From: Virgisporangium aliadipatigenens
Lineage (GTDB): Bacteria; Actinomycetota; Actinomycetes; Mycobacteriales; Micromonosporaceae
Assembly (NCBI RefSeq): GCF_016863615.1
Contig: NZ_BOPF01000001.1
Location: 62,001 to 126,000, forward strand
Reading direction: 5' to 3'
DNA length: 64,000 bases
Shown here: positions 34,590 to 43,080 of the stretch, piece after piece
Numbering within the stretch: position 1 is the first letter of the stretch
How the letters are laid out: every line of letters starts with the position of its first letter
Program-made: the position numbers and the translations under genes
Notes under the pieces: generated by a model
Told to the model about the DNA's origin: nothing
Databases searched by the model: none
Seen by the model: only the letters and a program-made list of their open reading frames with translations

Positions 34590-37500
34590 CTACTTGATCG
34601 CGTACGCGTCGAGCACCGTTTCACTGACCGTGTTGCCGGCCGTGTCGGTGGACCTGGCGCGCAGGGACACCGTTCCCGGTGCGGCCGGGTGGGACAGGAT
34701 CGCGATCCAGCCGCCGCCCGGCACCCGGAACACCGGCGCCGCCTTCCACGTCTTGCCGCTGTCGTAGGAGGCCTCGACCGTGAGCGACTTCGCCTTGCCG
34801 GCGCCCGAGTCGGCCTGGGCGCGCACGTTCACCGGGAGGACGAACGGCCGTCCCGCCGGCGCCGCACCGGACCCGTCGACCGCCGGCGAGAAGCCGATCG
34901 TCGACACGGCCAGCGGCGTGATCACCTCGTCGGAGACGAAGCCGGAGGTGAACTCCCACACGCCGCTCGTGGTCGTCGAGTACTTGTACGGTGCGCCCCG
35001 CACGTCGGTGACCTCGGCGCGGTAGCGGCCCGGTTCGGCCGGCACGTCGAAGATCATCGAGTCGGTCTGGGTGGACTCGCCGATGAGCACGCCGTCCTTG
35101 TACAGCGCCACGCGCATCTGCGACGCGGTGCCCGAACCGTAGTGCCCCGAACCGTCGGCGACCATCGGCACGCTGACGAGGAGTTCGTTGCCGAGCCGGG
35201 CGACGTAGAAGCCCTCCTTGCCGACCATCGGGCCGGAGACCGGCTGGTTCCACACCTCGGAGTAGGTGCGGCCGGGCCGGTAGGTGAGCGTGTCGGACAC
35301 GATGAGCGTGTAGGCCTCGGCGCCGTCGTACTCGTCCATGTCGGTGCTCCAGGTGACGTCCGGGTCACCGCCGAAGTACTCGGTGCGCACCACCGGCGGG
35401 TGGAACTCCGGGAACGCCGACCCGCCGAACGGCAGGTCCGGCACGGCCGCGTAGACGCCCCGGGTGGAGACCGGCGTGCCGGTCATCGAGGCCCGGTAGT
35501 CGACCTTGACCTTGGCGAGGTCGCGCTGGCGCAGCGTGCGGGACAGGCCGACGGGGAACTTCCCGCGCACCGCCCAGGCGCCGTTGTACTGGTACGGGCT
35601 GTCGGCGAAGGAGCCGTCCGCGGCGGGTTTGCCGAACTGCACCGACACCTTCGTCACGAAGTGGTCGAGGGAGGGGTTGCCGCCCGCGGCCCCCAGGTAG
35701 AGGCTGTCGAACGTCGCCGTCGCCGCCCCGAGCGCGAATCCCGTCTCGGGATCGTCGAGCCCGGCGACGGCCAGCACGTGGAACTCCTTCGCGCCGGCCT
35801 CGGGCGCCGGCACCTTCACCGGCTTGGCGGCCCGTGCGTCGAGCGTGACCGTGCGGGCGGCGCTCACGTCGAGCACCGTCTGCACCACGAACGAGATCTT
35901 CGGGTTCTCGCTGTCGGCCTCGTCGAGGATCTGCGAGAAGACCGAGTAACGCCCCTTGGGCACCCGTGTCTCGGCGGTCCCGTCGGGGTCGTACGCGTCG
36001 ACGACCACCGGCGCGTCGAGGCCGATCAGCAGCGTGAACGAGTCCTCCGGCACACCGCCGGCGCGGCTGATCGTCCTGACCGTGACGTCGTAGCTCTCGA
36101 CCTCCTTCTCCACCCCGAACGGCACCCGGGTCACCACGGCGCCGCCGGAACTGGCCACGAGGAAGCCGCCGTGCAGCCCGTCGGGCACGTTCGCCCGGGT
36201 GTCGGCGGTGAGCGTGACCGGCGCCGTGCCGCCGGCCGGGATGGTGACGCTGGAGCGGTCGGCGGTGAAGACGCCCGCGCCGCTGGTCGCCTGCACGGCC
36301 AGGTCGAGCGTGACCGCGGTGCTGCCGCCGTTGGCGAGCGTGACGGTGCGCGTGACCGGGGTGTCGTCGCCGTGCGGCCACAGCGCCCGGCCGAAGCTGG
36401 CGCTCGGCGGCGTGGCGGTGACCCGCTGGTCGATGGTGCGCGCCAGGTCGAGCATGCCGGCGCCCTGGGCGTAGACGCTCACCGCGGGGTCGGGTCGGGC
36501 GGCCGCCATCAGGGTCGACTTGAGGCCGGCGGCTTTCAGGTCGGGCCGCTGCTGGGCCAGGATCGCGGCGCCACCGGCGACGTGCGGGGTGGCCATGGAC
36601 GTTCCCGAGAAGGAGACATAGGAGCCCGAACCGGAACTGTCGCCACTGCGCGCGGCCACGATCCCCACGCCGGGGGCGGTGATGTCGGGCTTGACGGCGC
36701 TGTCGCCGGTGCGCGGACCGCGACTGGAGAACGGCGCCAGCTTGCCCTGCTTGTCGACGGCGCCCACGGTCAACGCCGCGTCGGCGCTGCCGGGCGAGCC
36801 GATGCTGCGCTCGCTGCCGGCGTTGCCGGCGGCGATGACGAACAGCGCGCCGTACTGTTCCGTGAGGTCGGCGACGGCCTGCTCGAGCGGGTCGGTGCCC
36901 GGGGTGTCGCCGCCGCCGAGGCTCATGTTGACGACCTTGGCGTGCTGCTCGGCGACGGCCCACTGCATGCCGGCGACGATCGCCGACTCGGGGCAACCGA
37001 ACGGCAGGCAGACCTTGGCGTTGACCAGGTTCGCCCCGGGTGCCACGCCCTTGTACTTGCCGCCGGAGGCGGCACCGGTGCCGGCGATCGTGGACGCCAC
37101 GTGCGTGCCGTGGCCGACGACGTCGCGCAGGTCCTCCGCGCCGGTGAAGTCCTGCGCCGCGACCACCTTGCCGGCGAGGTCGGGGTGGTTGCCGTCGATG
37201 CCGCTGTCGACGACCGCGACGGTGACGCCGGTGCCGGTGAACCCGGCCGCCCACGCCGTCGGCGCGCCGGTCAGCGGCACGCTCACGTCGAGCGTGGGGT
37301 GGAGCAGTGCGTCGATCCGGAAGGTCGGGGCCTCCGCACGGGTCCCGGCCGCCTTGATCGTGTTCCACGTGTCGGCGAGCGCGGCCCGGTCGGCGCTCAC
37401 GGCCGCCCCGCGCGCCCCGGGCAGTTCCCGGGTCACCTTCATCTTCGCGGGAACGCCCGCGCGCGCGGCCGCCACTCCGGAGTTGCCCTGGCCGGCGCCG

Positions 37501-37883
37501 GTGACGATGAGCGGCACGTCGGGACGCCGGTCGTCGTAGCCCCACTCGACCAGGGAGGTCACGTCGAAGAGCCGCGCGTCGAGCTTGCCCGCGCGGATCA
37601 TCGGCATTGCGTCGGCCGGCACGACGTGCAGGTGCCCGTCCACCCGCCGCACGCTGAACGGCACCTTCTCCCGACCCTTGGCGCGCTGGATGCCGAACCG
37701 GTCGGTGCCGGTGAACCGCACCCGGTCGCCGGTGATCAGGGTTACGCTGCGCGTGTCTCCGGTGGAGGCGGCCTCTTCCAGCGCCGACCCGGGCGCGGCG
37801 AACGCCTGCTGCGGCACGACGGCCAGCGCCGTGACGAGCGTGCCGACGGCGGCTCCCGCGGTGATCCTTCGTCTCAGACCCAT
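34590..37883 (-). CDS. Secreted S8 family serine protease (subtilase)
   Basis: A 1097-residue secreted protease. Signal peptide 1-29 (LRRRITAGAAVGTLVTALAVVPQQAFA), a propeptide to about residue 190, then the subtilisin domain with Asp226 (AVVDSGIDGNHPDL), His258 (GHGTHVAS), oxyanion Asn354 (AAGNAG) and Ser429 (SGTSMATPH), all intact. The remaining 650 residues are beta-rich accessory domains of FN3/Ig type. The enzyme cleaves proteins outside the cell. AGGAG(AGG) precedes ATG 37883. The upstream DNA is strikingly A+T-rich (TATATATA at about 37918). It is divergent from the STM4015-type operon. Confidence 0.92.
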   Translation of the reverse strand: MGLRRRITAGAAVGTLVTALAVVPQQAFAAPGSALEEAASTGDTRSVTLITGDRVRFTGTDRFGIQRAKGREKVPFSVRRVDGHLHVVPADAMPMIRAGKLDARLFDVTSLVEWGYDDRRPDVPLIVTGAGQGNSGVAAARAGVPAKMKVTRELPGARGAAVSADRAALADTWNTIKAAGTRAEAPTFRIDALLHPTLDVSVPLTGAPTAWAAGFTGTGVTVAVVDSGIDGNHPDLAGKVVAAQDFTGAEDLRDVVGHGTHVASTIAGTGAASGGKYKGVAPGANLVNAKVCLPFGCPESAIVAGMQWAVAEQHAKVVNMSLGGGDTPGTDPLEQAVADLTEQYGALFVIAAGNAGSERSIGSPGSADAALTVGAVDKQGKLAPFSSRGPRTGDSAVKPDITAPGVGIVAARSGDSSGSGSYVSFSGTSMATPHVAGGAAILAQQRPDLKAAGLKSTLMAAARPDPAVSVYAQGAGMLDLARTIDQRVTATPPSASFGRALWPHGDDTPVTRTVTLANGGSTAVTLDLAVQATSGAGVFTADRSSVTIPAGGTAPVTLTADTRANVPDGLHGGFLVASSGGAVVTRVPFGVEKEVESYDVTVRTISRAGGVPEDSFTLLIGLDAPVVVDAYDPDGTAETRVPKGRYSVFSQILDEADSENPKISFVVQTVLDVSAARTVTLDARAAKPVKVPAPEAGAKEFHVLAVAGLDDPETGFALGAATATFDSLYLGAAGGNPSLDHFVTKVSVQFGKPAADGSFADSPYQYNGAWAVRGKFPVGLSRTLRQRDLAKVKVDYRASMTGTPVSTRGVYAAVPDLPFGGSAFPEFHPPVVRTEYFGGDPDVTWSTDMDEYDGAEAYTLIVSDTLTYRPGRTYSEVWNQPVSGPMVGKEGFYVARLGNELLVSVPMVADGSGHYGSGTASQMRVALYKDGVLIGESTQTDSMIFDVPAEPGRYRAEVTDVRGAPYKYSTTTSGVWEFTSGFVSDEVITPLAVSTIGFSPAVDGSGAAPAGRPFVLPVNVRAQADSGAGKAKSLTVEASYDSGKTWKAAPVFRVPGGGWIAILSHPAAPGTVSLRARSTDTAGNTVSETVLDAYAIK

Positions 37884-37916
37884 CGCCTCTCCTGTCTACG
37901 ACTTCTACGTCGGTGC

Positions 37917-37925
37917 ATATATATA
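37917..37925 (-). promoter_or_regulatory. A+T-rich element in the subtilase/STM operon intergenic region
   Basis: ATATATATA stands out in this G+C-rich DNA, about 35 bases before the subtilase ATG, and can serve as a -10 on the minus strand. A matching -35 is not obvious. Confidence 0.35.
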
Positions 37926-38056
37926 GACGTTGATTGGTGGCGATTCGGTTTGTCCTGATCCGGTTTTCCTCCCGTTCGGGCACGCGTCCTGAGAAAAATG
38001 TCCGAGGGGGCTGCTAGCGTGCCGGCGTCCGAACGAGCGAGACGGGGGGCGCCCGC

Positions 38057-38992
38057 GTGGCGGTCAGGGTGTACAGGCACTGCGAGAGCTTCGGCGGCCT
38101 GCCGGTGCGGGTCTTCGCGCCGGACGACGAGGAGCTCGGGGAGCCGTCGGCGTTCGCCTGGCGGGTCGAGGAGGCCGGCTATCCGGCCCCGGTCGGTGGG
38201 TTCGAGGGGAAGCTGGCCGCGCTGGCCGAGCGGGGCGGCGACGCGGTGCGCTCCCTGGTGCTGGGCACGTGGGGCTTCGCGGACGGCAACGCGTTCCCGC
38301 TCGAGGCGCTGCTCGACGTGGCGCCGCGGCTCACCGGGCTGCGCGCGCTGTTCCTCGCCGACCTGACGCCGGAGGAGTCGGAGATCTCCTGGATCGAGCA
38401 CGACGACATCACGCCGCTGTTCGCCGCGTTCCCTGCGCTGGAGGCGCTGCGGGTGCGCGGTTCGGTGCTGCTGTCGCCCGTGGCGCACCCCGCGCTGACC
38501 GAGCTGGCGTTCGAGTCGGGCGGCCTGCCGTCGGAGACCGTCCGCGCGCTCGGCGACTGCGACCTGCCCGCGCTGCGCCACCTGGAGCTGTGGCTCGGTG
38601 TGCCCGAGTACGGGGGCGACACCGAGGTCGACGACCTGGCCGGGGTGCTCGAGGGCGGGCTGCTGCCGGCGTTGGAAAACCTCGGGCTGTGCAACTCGCC
38701 GGTCAGCGACGCGCTGGCGGCCGCCGCGGTGGACGCCCCGATCACCGCCCAGCTGGACGTGCTGGACCTGTCGCTGGGCACGCTCGGCGACACGGGCGCC
38801 GAGGCGCTCATCGCCGGCCGGGCGAAGCTCGCCCACCTGCAGCGGCTCGACCTGCACCACCACTGGATCACGCCGGAGGCGCGGGCCCGACTGGTCGCGG
38901 CGCTGCCCGGCGTCGAGGTGGACCTGTCCGAGTTCATCCGGCCGGGGCTGTACGAACGCAAAGACCGCCGCTACACGGCCGTATCGGAATAG
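38057..38992 (+). CDS. STM4015 family leucine-rich protein 1
   Basis: A 311-residue cytoplasmic protein with leucine-rich units from about residue 70 (LTGLRALFLADL, PALEALRVRGS, LPALRHLELWLG, LPALENLGLCNS, AHLQRLDLHHH), matching what I know of the STM4015 family. GTG 38057 follows GGGGGG at eight bases. It is first in a six-gene operon with overlapping or adjacent ends, followed after 8 bases by a paralogue. The last residues are RRYTAVSE. The paralogue, whose preceding residues differ, ends YRYPAVTE, so the tail itself seems selected. No enzyme activity is expected; a carrier or substrate role for the two radical SAM proteins is inference. Confidence 0.85.
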   Translation: MAVRVYRHCESFGGLPVRVFAPDDEELGEPSAFAWRVEEAGYPAPVGGFEGKLAALAERGGDAVRSLVLGTWGFADGNAFPLEALLDVAPRLTGLRALFLADLTPEESEISWIEHDDITPLFAAFPALEALRVRGSVLLSPVAHPALTELAFESGGLPSETVRALGDCDLPALRHLELWLGVPEYGGDTEVDDLAGVLEGGLLPALENLGLCNSPVSDALAAAAVDAPITAQLDVLDLSLGTLGDTGAEALIAGRAKLAHLQRLDLHHHWITPEARARLVAALPGVEVDLSEFIRPGLYERKDRRYTAVSE

Positions 38993-39000
38993 AGCGCACC

Positions 39001-39948
39001 ATGACTTTTCACCGGCATGCGACGGAGTTCGCGGGGCTGCCCGTCGTGGAGTACCGGCCGGGCGAGCGACCGCCCACTGTGGACGGTCCGGTCGCCTGGC
39101 GCTACTCGTTCTGGGACTTCGACGACAACGACCGCTTCTCCGACGGGTTCCGGGACGGCTTCGAGGCGTTCGTGGACGCGGTCGGGCCGCGCGTCGAGGC
39201 GCTGGTGATCGGCGCGTGGGGGTACGCGGCGTTCAACCCGGCGCCGATCCCGCAGCTGTGCCGGGTGGCGCCCCGCCTGCACCGGCTGACGGCGCTCTTC
39301 CTCGGCGACATGACCAGCGAGGAGTGCGAGGTCTCCTGGATGAAGGTGGGCGACGTCAGTCTCCTGCTCGACGCCTACCCCGACCTTGAGGTGCTGCGCG
39401 TGCGCGGCTGCGGCGAGGAGCTGGAGTTCCGGCCGGTGACGCACGCGCGGCTGCGGTCGCTGGCGTTCGAGAGCGGGGGACTGTCCCGGGACGTGGTCGG
39501 CGCCGTCCTGCGCAGCCGCCTCCCCGCCCTCACCGACCTCGAACTGTGGCTCGGCGTCGACGACTACGGCGGCGACGTCACCGTGGACGACCTCGCGCCG
39601 CTGCTGTCCGGGGAGAAGTTCCGCGGGCTGCGCTCGCTGGGGCTGCGCAACGCCGAGCACGCGGACCGCCTCGCCGGCGCGCTGGCCGTGGCGCCGGTCG
39701 TTCAGCGGCTGACCCGGCTCGACCTGTCGCTCGGCACGCTCGGGGACAAGGGGGCACAGGTGCTGCTCGCCGGGCAGCCGCTGGAGCACCTGGAGGAGTT
39801 GGACCTGCACCACCACTACCTCTCCGACGCGGCCGCGGCGCAGCTCGTCCGCGCGCTGCCGGGCGTGCGGGTCGACGTGTCCGAGCAGCAGGAGCCCGAC
39901 GACGACGGTGACGGCGAGGAGTACCGCTACCCCGCCGTGACGGAGTGA
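39001..39948 (+). CDS. STM4015 family leucine-rich protein 2
   Basis: A 315-residue paralogue of the preceding gene, collinear over the whole LRR region (APRLHRLTALFLGDM, LRSLAFESGGLSRD, LPALTDLELWLGVDDYGGD, RLTRLDLSLGTLGDKG, EHLEELDLHHH). This marks an in-place duplication. It differs at the N-terminus and in an acidic linker (EQQEPDDDGDGEE) before the shared C-terminal tail YRYPAVTE. The stop overlaps the GTG of the ATP-grasp gene (GTGA). Confidence 0.85.
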   Translation: MTFHRHATEFAGLPVVEYRPGERPPTVDGPVAWRYSFWDFDDNDRFSDGFRDGFEAFVDAVGPRVEALVIGAWGYAAFNPAPIPQLCRVAPRLHRLTALFLGDMTSEECEVSWMKVGDVSLLLDAYPDLEVLRVRGCGEELEFRPVTHARLRSLAFESGGLSRDVVGAVLRSRLPALTDLELWLGVDDYGGDVTVDDLAPLLSGEKFRGLRSLGLRNAEHADRLAGALAVAPVVQRLTRLDLSLGTLGDKGAQVLLAGQPLEHLEELDLHHHYLSDAAAAQLVRALPGVRVDVSEQQEPDDDGDGEEYRYPAVTE

Positions 39949-41033
39949 ACGTGGACCTCACCGTCGTGGGCAACCCGGACAACCGGCGGGTGACCCTGTT
40001 CCTGGCGGCGGCGCGGCGGCGCCGGCTGCCCGCGCCCGAGGTGCTGCCCTGGCGGGACGTGCTCGCCGGCGCCCGGCCCGCGCGCGGTGCGCTCCTGCGC
40101 ATCGACTCGCCCGGCGAGGACCCTGAGGTCGACCGGTTGCTGCGCGGCGCCGCGACGCCGGCGAGACACGGGGAGCTTATCGGGACGGCCGCCGCGTACC
40201 GCGGGCTGGTGCGCGCCGCGCGGGCGCTGGAGGCCGCGGCCGGGACCGTGCTCAATCCGGCCGACGACATCGCGGTGCTGTGCGACAAGCGGCGCTGCCA
40301 CGCGGTGCTGCGGGCGGCGGGCGTTCCCGTCCCGGCGGCGCTTCCGTCCACGGTGGACGGTTATCCGGCGCTGCGGGCCGCCATGCGCGACGCCGGCTGG
40401 TCGCGGGTGTTCGTCAAGCCGGCGTACGGGTCGTCGGCGGCCGGGGTCGTCGCGTTGCAGGTCACCGGGACCCGGATCGCCGCCGTCACGCCGGTCGAGA
40501 CGGCCGGTGGTGCGATGTTCAACTCGCTGCGGGTGCGGCGGTACACCCGGGAGGCCGACGTCGCCTCCATAGTGGACCGGCTGGCGCCGGACGGGTTGCA
40601 CGTCGAACGCTGGTTCCCCAAGGCGGGGCTCGACACCGGCGTGCTCGACCTGCGCGTCGTCGTGATCGCCGGCCGCGCGACCCACGCCGTGGTGCGCACC
40701 GGACCCGGCCCGATGACCAACCTGCACCTCGGCAACGCCCGCGGCGATCTCGACGCCGTCAGGCACGCCACCGGCCCGGCCGGTTGGGCGGCGGCCATGC
40801 AGACCTGCGAACGGGTCGCCGCGTGCTTCCCGCGCAGCCTGCACGTCGGCGTGGACCTGATGTTCTCGGTGGACTGGCGGGCGCACGCGGTCGCCGAGGT
40901 AAACGCGTTCGGGGACCTGCTGCCGGGCCTGCTCGCCGACGGGCGGGACACCTACACCGAGGAGTTGCACGCGCTGGCCACCGGCCGGTACCGGGCCTTC
41001 GCCGAGCGGAGCGCGATGGCATGCGCCGCCTGA
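39945..41033 (+). CDS. STM4014 family ATP-grasp protein
   Basis: A 362-residue protein. The N-terminal 110 residues form a preATP-grasp-like domain. Then the ATP-grasp core is visible: VFVKPAYGSSAAGVVALQV (nucleotide-binding Lys and Gly loop), HVERWFPKA, DLRVVVIAG, and the metal-binding set GVDLMFSVD and AVAEVNAFGDLLPGL (Asp...Glu-x-Asn). ATP-grasp enzymes join a carboxylate to an amine or thiol through an acyl-phosphate. In this operon the acceptor could be a peptide tail, as inference. GTG 39945 overlaps the LRR2 stop; GTG 39951 is an alternative. Confidence 0.82.
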   Translation: MNVDLTVVGNPDNRRVTLFLAAARRRRLPAPEVLPWRDVLAGARPARGALLRIDSPGEDPEVDRLLRGAATPARHGELIGTAAAYRGLVRAARALEAAAGTVLNPADDIAVLCDKRRCHAVLRAAGVPVPAALPSTVDGYPALRAAMRDAGWSRVFVKPAYGSSAAGVVALQVTGTRIAAVTPVETAGGAMFNSLRVRRYTREADVASIVDRLAPDGLHVERWFPKAGLDTGVLDLRVVVIAGRATHAVVRTGPGPMTNLHLGNARGDLDAVRHATGPAGWAAAMQTCERVAACFPRSLHVGVDLMFSVDWRAHAVAEVNAFGDLLPGLLADGRDTYTEELHALATGRYRAFAERSAMACAA

Positions 41034-41803
41034 TCCCGAGCCACGACCTGCTGTTCGTCACCCTCGACACGCTGCGCTACGACGTTGCCGTCGACCTGTG
41101 GGAGCGCGGGCGCACCCCGGCGTTCGCCCGCGTGCTGCGCTGGGAACGCCGCCACACCCCGGCCAGCTTCACCTACGCGGCCCATCACGCGTTCTTCGCC
41201 GGCTTCCTGCCGACGCCGGTCGCACCTGGCCCGCACCAGCGCCGTTACGCGGCGGCCTTCCCCGGCAGCGCGACGTCGGGCGAGGACACCTGGGTCTTCG
41301 CGGCCGCCGACCTGCCCACCGCGCTCGCCGAGGCCGGGTACCACACCGTGTGCGTCGGCGGCGTCGGCTTCTTCAACGGCCGGGGCGCGCTCGGCTCCGT
41401 CCTGCCGGGCCTCTTCGCGGAGGCGCACTGGGAGCCGGCGTTCGGGGTGACGGCACCGGACTGTCTGGACGCCCAGCTCGACCGCCTGGCCGAGGTCGTC
41501 GCGCGGGTGCCGGGGCAGCGGCCGCTCTTCACGTTCCTGAACGTCGCCGCGCTGCACCAGCCCAACCGCCACTACCTGCCGGACGCCCCGCAGGACACGG
41601 TGGACAGTCACGCCGCCGCGCTGGAGTACGTCGACAGCCGGTTCGATCGGCTCCTCGCGACCGTCCACAGAGGACGGCCGGTCCTCGTCATCGTCTGCTC
41701 CGACCACGGCACCGCCTACGGCGAGGACGGGCACGAGGGGCACCGCGTCGGGCACGAGGTCGTCTGGACCGTGCCGTACGCCGACTTCGTGGTGCCCGCA
41801 TGA
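41021..41803 (+). CDS. STM4013/SEN3800-type sulfatase-fold hydrolase
   Basis: A 260-residue member of the alkaline phosphatase/sulfatase superfamily, short for the fold. Seen are the first metal ligand (LLFVTLDTLRYDVA, Asp16), a Thr/Ser stretch where the nucleophile sits (TPASFTYAAHHAFFAG), and the C-terminal metal ligands SDHGTAYGEDGHEGH. No formylglycine CxPxR motif is present, so it is probably a phosphodiesterase or phosphatase rather than a sulfatase. It is cytoplasmic. It overlaps the preceding gene by 13 bases and the next by 4 (ATGA), so expression is coupled. Confidence 0.82.
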   Translation: MRRLIPSHDLLFVTLDTLRYDVAVDLWERGRTPAFARVLRWERRHTPASFTYAAHHAFFAGFLPTPVAPGPHQRRYAAAFPGSATSGEDTWVFAAADLPTALAEAGYHTVCVGGVGFFNGRGALGSVLPGLFAEAHWEPAFGVTAPDCLDAQLDRLAEVVARVPGQRPLFTFLNVAALHQPNRHYLPDAPQDTVDSHAAALEYVDSRFDRLLATVHRGRPVLVIVCSDHGTAYGEDGHEGHRVGHEVVWTVPYADFVVPA

Positions 41804-43080
41804 ACATTCTCGACGGCACGCCCTACGCCGGATACCTGTACGCGTATCCGCACAAGAGCGCGTACCGGCCGCTGGTGCCGCGCCCCGCGCTGCGTGACGT
41901 GTGGCGCGACGAACCGACGGACGCGCTGTTCCTGTACGTGCACGTGCCGTTCTGCGAGATGCGCTGCGGGTTCTGCAACCTCTTCACGCGGGCCCGCCCG
42001 CCGGCCGCGCAGGTGAGTGCGTACCTGGCGCAGCTGCGCAGTCAGGCGGCACGGGTGACCGATGCGCTCGGCGACGGCGCCCGGTACGCGCGCGCGGCGT
42101 TCGGCGGCGGCACGCCCACCTATCTCACCGCGGCCGAGCTGGAGGAGCTGTTCGGGATCGCGGGCGTGGCCGGGGTTCCGCTCTCCGTGGAGACGTCACC
42201 GGCGACGGCCACCCCGGACCGGCTGGCCGTCCTCGCCGCGCACGGCACCACGCGGGTGAGCATGGGCGTGCAGAGCTTCCTCGACGTCGAGGCCCGTGCG
42301 GCGGGTCGCCCGCAGCGCCGCACCGAGGTCGAGGCGGCGCTTTCGGCCGTTCGGGCACACGACTTCCCGATCCTCAACGTCGACCTGATCTACGGCATCG
42401 ACGGCCAGACGCCGGACACCTGGGCGGAGAGCCTCGACGCCGCCCTGAAGTGGCGCCCCGAGGAGCTGTACCTGTACCCGCTGTACGTGCGCCCGTTGAC
42501 CGGACTGGGCCGCCGCGCGCACACCCCGGCGGACTGGGACACCCAGCGCCTGACGCTGTATTGGCAGGCGGTGGAGACGTTGACCGACGCCGGCTACGAA
42601 CAGCGCTCGATGCGGCAGTTCCGCCTGGCCGGTGTGCCGGACGCCGAGGACGAGTACTCCTGTCAGGACGACGGGATGGTGGGACTCGGCTGCGGTGCCC
42701 GTTCGTACACGCGGGCCCTGCACTACTCGTTCGACTACGCGGTGAGTGTGCGGGAGGTGCGCGGTGTGCTCGACGACTATCTGAACCGCCGGCCGGAGGA
42801 GTTCGCGTTCGCCGAGTACGGGTTCGCGCTGGACGCCGGTGAGCAGCGCCGCCGCTGGCTCCTGAAGTCGTTGCTCCGCGCGGAGGGCGTGGACGCCGAC
42901 GCGTACCGGAGGCGGTTCCGGGAGGATCCGCCGGCGCTTCCCGAACTGGTGGAGCGCGGCTGGGCCACCGGCGACGGCACGCGGCTCACCCCGCAAGGGC
43001 TGGCCCACTCCGACGCGATCGGCCCCTGGCTCGTCTCGGACGCGGTCCGCCACGCCATGGCGGAGAACGCGCCCCGATGA
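41800..43080 (+). CDS. STM4012 family radical SAM protein (HemW/HemN-like)
   Basis: A 426-residue radical SAM enzyme with the CX3CX2C cluster motif in YVHVPFCEMRCGFCNLF (Cys52, 56, 59). Next come the HemN-type motifs FGGGTPTYLTAAELEELF and RVSMGVQSF, then LNVDLIYGIDGQT; the C-terminal half resembles HemW. It binds a [4Fe-4S] cluster and SAM to make a 5'-deoxyadenosyl radical. Because it resembles coproporphyrinogen oxidase it is often misannotated as such; in this operon a heme role is unlikely. ATG 41800 overlaps the previous stop; its own stop overlaps the next start. Confidence 0.9.
   Translation: MNILDGTPYAGYLYAYPHKSAYRPLVPRPALRDVWRDEPTDALFLYVHVPFCEMRCGFCNLFTRARPPAAQVSAYLAQLRSQAARVTDALGDGARYARAAFGGGTPTYLTAAELEELFGIAGVAGVPLSVETSPATATPDRLAVLAAHGTTRVSMGVQSFLDVEARAAGRPQRRTEVEAALSAVRAHDFPILNVDLIYGIDGQTPDTWAESLDAALKWRPEELYLYPLYVRPLTGLGRRAHTPADWDTQRLTLYWQAVETLTDAGYEQRSMRQFRLAGVPDAEDEYSCQDDGMVGLGCGARSYTRALHYSFDYAVSVREVRGVLDDYLNRRPEEFAFAEYGFALDAGEQRRRWLLKSLLRAEGVDADAYRRRFREDPPALPELVERGWATGDGTRLTPQGLAHSDAIGPWLVSDAVRHAMAENAPR

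Noticed and set aside
41800-43080. Coproporphyrinogen III oxidase (heme synthesis) for the STM4012 protein
   Set aside because: Sequence is HemW/HemN-like, but operon partners are not heme genes and the STM4012 family is the better match.
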